Part shown: positions 7,071-8,398 of the stretch, one piece after another | Layout: every line of letters begins with the position of its first letter | Numbering within the stretch: the stretch's first letter is position 1 | NCBI GenBank assembly: GCA_023394965.1 | Contig: JAEWZX010000036.1 | Span: 1-8,398 of the forward strand | DNA: 8,398 bases | DNA from: Pseudomonadota bacterium | GTDB taxonomy: Bacteria; Pseudomonadota; Alphaproteobacteria; Sphingomonadales; Sphingomonadaceae | Reading direction: 5' to 3' | Notes under the pieces: model-generated | The model's input: only the letters and a program-made list of their open reading frames with translations | Databases searched by the model: none | Told to the model about the DNA's origin: nothing | Position numbers and translations under genes: made by a program

Positions 7071-8398
7071 CTACTCTCGGTTTTTAAGGGTTTTCGGCTT
7101 CTCCCTTTTTAAATGGTTCAGCACAAACTGCGCATATCTGTACCGCACCATTTCTTTTCCACTAATCTCGTACAAATACTCGGGGGTCCCAAGCAACTGG
7201 GTACCTTTATCTTTTCCCCTGTTTTTTAAATAAAAACTTCCTATATAACCACCCTCTTCTATATTATACATATCAATTACAGATGAGTTTTTCCACATCT
7301 TTCTGCTCTCATGCCTGCCCATTAAATTAGATTTGACAAAGAGTACATTACCTGTCGCCGTCATTTCTCCATTCACTATCAACGGGGGACGAGCCATTTT
7401 ATAGGTTCCGTTTTTTAATTGCTGTACATCGATTGCAGCTTTACTTATGGTGTCAATTGTTTTAAAGTGGGAAATATCCTCCAGGTTTTTATCAAAAACC
7501 ACAAATTGGTTCCGATAATAATAAACGTAAATCAGCTTTTGGCCGTGTTCTGAGACCATGAGTTTTCCATCAGTATCAAAAAGTCCATGATCTTGTGCTC
7601 GGATGATGGTTTTATTAAACTTTATTGCTGCTTTTCTGCCTACAGTAATTTTTCCAATAAACTGTGTTTTATTCTGTCTGCTTGGAGCACGGAAGACCAA
7701 AGAATTTGAGTCCAGGGGCTTTATGGTATTGAAGAATACATCATTGATGCTGATCTGTTTTGCGATTTTAGTTGCTAGCGACGCCCTGTATATTACGGGA
7801 ATAGTACCATCAGATATGAAAATAAAAGGTGGCAGCACCTGAATTTTCAACGATTTGAAAGCAATATTGTCTTCTTTCAATGTCACTTTGTCCTGCTTTC
7901 GCGACTTAAAAGCCGTATCGATTTCCGTTAGGGTTAATGGAGCGGTATAATTTCCTAGATATACTTTCTCTGCATCATATCCGGCAAAGTAATAGGAATT
8001 TACCCCTAAATCCAGAATCTTGTCTTCCAGTACAGGGTGATGCGGGAACCTTCTTGTGAAGTTGTTTTCTTTTTTAATAATATACTCCGAGGATAGAAAT
8101 AACGCGATCATCACAGCGGTGCTAAAGAATGCAATCAATAGCAAGATGATCGCCGGACGTGTAAAACGCATGCGTTGAAATTCGGCACTTGTTCCGCTAC
8201 GGTGGGTAGCCCAGATTCCAACAATGCTTAGGAGCACTGCCGCAGCATTAAAAATTAAATGTTCGGTCCATCCCATTTTCTCTAAAATCCCACCGCAAGA
8301 ACAGGGCACGAAATCACTATAATTCAAGATCAGATAGATGTAAACTGTGAACGCTACCATCAGTCCGAAAGAGGCATAGAGCCCGGCCCGGAGGGTAG
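7071..8398 (-). CDS. MauE/DoxX-like redox-associated membrane protein with large C-terminal domain (5' end off the window)
   Basis: The frame is open through the right edge, so the ATG at 8358-8360 is internal: twelve more codons (TLRAGLYASFGL) upstream complete a membrane helix. Three helices are visible, at about 8319-8395, 8208-8261 and 8079-8156; MauE-type proteins usually have about four, so at least one lies off-window. Between the first two is the loop DFVPCSCGGILEKMGWTEHL with two cysteines (codons at 8301-8303 and 8295-8297). The loop after the second helix (THRSGTSAEFQRMRFTR) is strongly basic and so probably cytoplasmic, which places the CSCGG loop and the C-terminal tail in the periplasm. 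The tail (about 320 residues, from about 8075 to the stop) is strand-rich with repeated hydrophobic-turn patterns such as NSYYFAGYDAEKVYLGNYT, perhaps a beta-propeller; it contains no cysteine. In methylamine utilisation MauE is linked to disulfide formation in the dehydrogenase small subunit. Here the likely partner is the four-cysteine protein 23 bases downstream. Family call is good; function is inferred. Confidence 0.85.
   Translation of the reverse strand, partial: TLRAGLYASFGLMVAFTVYIYLILNYSDFVPCSCGGILEKMGWTEHLIFNAAAVLLSIVGIWATHRSGTSAEFQRMRFTRPAIILLLIAFFSTAVMIALFLSSEYIIKKENNFTRRFPHHPVLEDKILDLGVNSYYFAGYDAEKVYLGNYTAPLTLTEIDTAFKSRKQDKVTLKEDNIAFKSLKIQVLPPFIFISDGTIPVIYRASLATKIAKQISINDVFFNTIKPLDSNSLVFRAPSRQNKTQFIGKITVGRKAAIKFNKTIIRAQDHGLFDTDGKLMVSEHGQKLIYVYYYRNQFVVFDKNLEDISHFKTIDTISKAAIDVQQLKNGTYKMARPPLIVNGEMTATGNVLFVKSNLMGRHESRKMWKNSSVIDMYNIEEGGYIGSFYLKNRGKDKGTQLLGTPEYLYEISGKEMVRYRYAQFVLNHLKREKPKTLKNRE

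Noticed and set aside
7603..7842. Plus-strand reading frame of 79 codons with hydrophobic stretches
   Set aside because: It lies fully antisense to the MauE-like gene; its hydrophobicity follows from the complementary codons, and it has no recognisable domain or neighbouring signals.
8358..8360. ATG as the start of the MauE-like gene
   Set aside because: Twelve upstream codons stay open to the edge and complete a membrane helix; starting here would cut the helix and leave too few helices for the family.

Overview
The window looks like a Bacteroidota chromosome, most likely a Sphingobacteriales or Flavobacteriales relative. The grounds are a SusC/SusD outer-membrane pair, start codons without clear Shine-Dalgarno sequences, moderate-to-low G+C, and a DUF6520-type small exported protein. 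The genus cannot be fixed from the sequence alone.

Left part (1-6723, + strand): three tightly packed genes that look like one operon. The first is a SusC/RagA-type TonB-dependent transporter whose 5' end lies off the left edge. Three bases later comes a SusD/RagB-type surface lipoprotein. The third gene overlaps the second by 11 bases and encodes an 818-residue exported S9-family (prolyl-oligopeptidase-like) serine peptidase with an apparently intact Ser/Asp/His triad. A peptidase in place of glycoside hydrolases suggests that the locus imports and degrades peptides (RagAB-like) rather than glycans.

Middle (6724-6786): a short convergent intergenic region with one strong hairpin, probably a terminator shared by both sides.

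Right part (6787-8398, - strand): a two-gene unit transcribed toward the first operon. The upstream gene, cut by the right edge, encodes a MauE/DoxX-like redox-associated membrane protein with a Cys-Ser-Cys-Gly-Gly loop and a large C-terminal extracytoplasmic domain. The downstream gene, 23 bases later, encodes an 86-residue exported protein with four cysteines (DUF6520-like). Both halves should act in the envelope: the transporter pair at the outer membrane, the peptidase in the periplasm, and the MauE-like protein at the inner membrane facing the periplasm. The MauE-like/four-Cys pair is the least understood part and the best candidate for an undescribed system, possibly thiol-disulfide chemistry on a small exported protein. 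No RNA genes, insertion sequences, CRISPR arrays or long repeats were seen.
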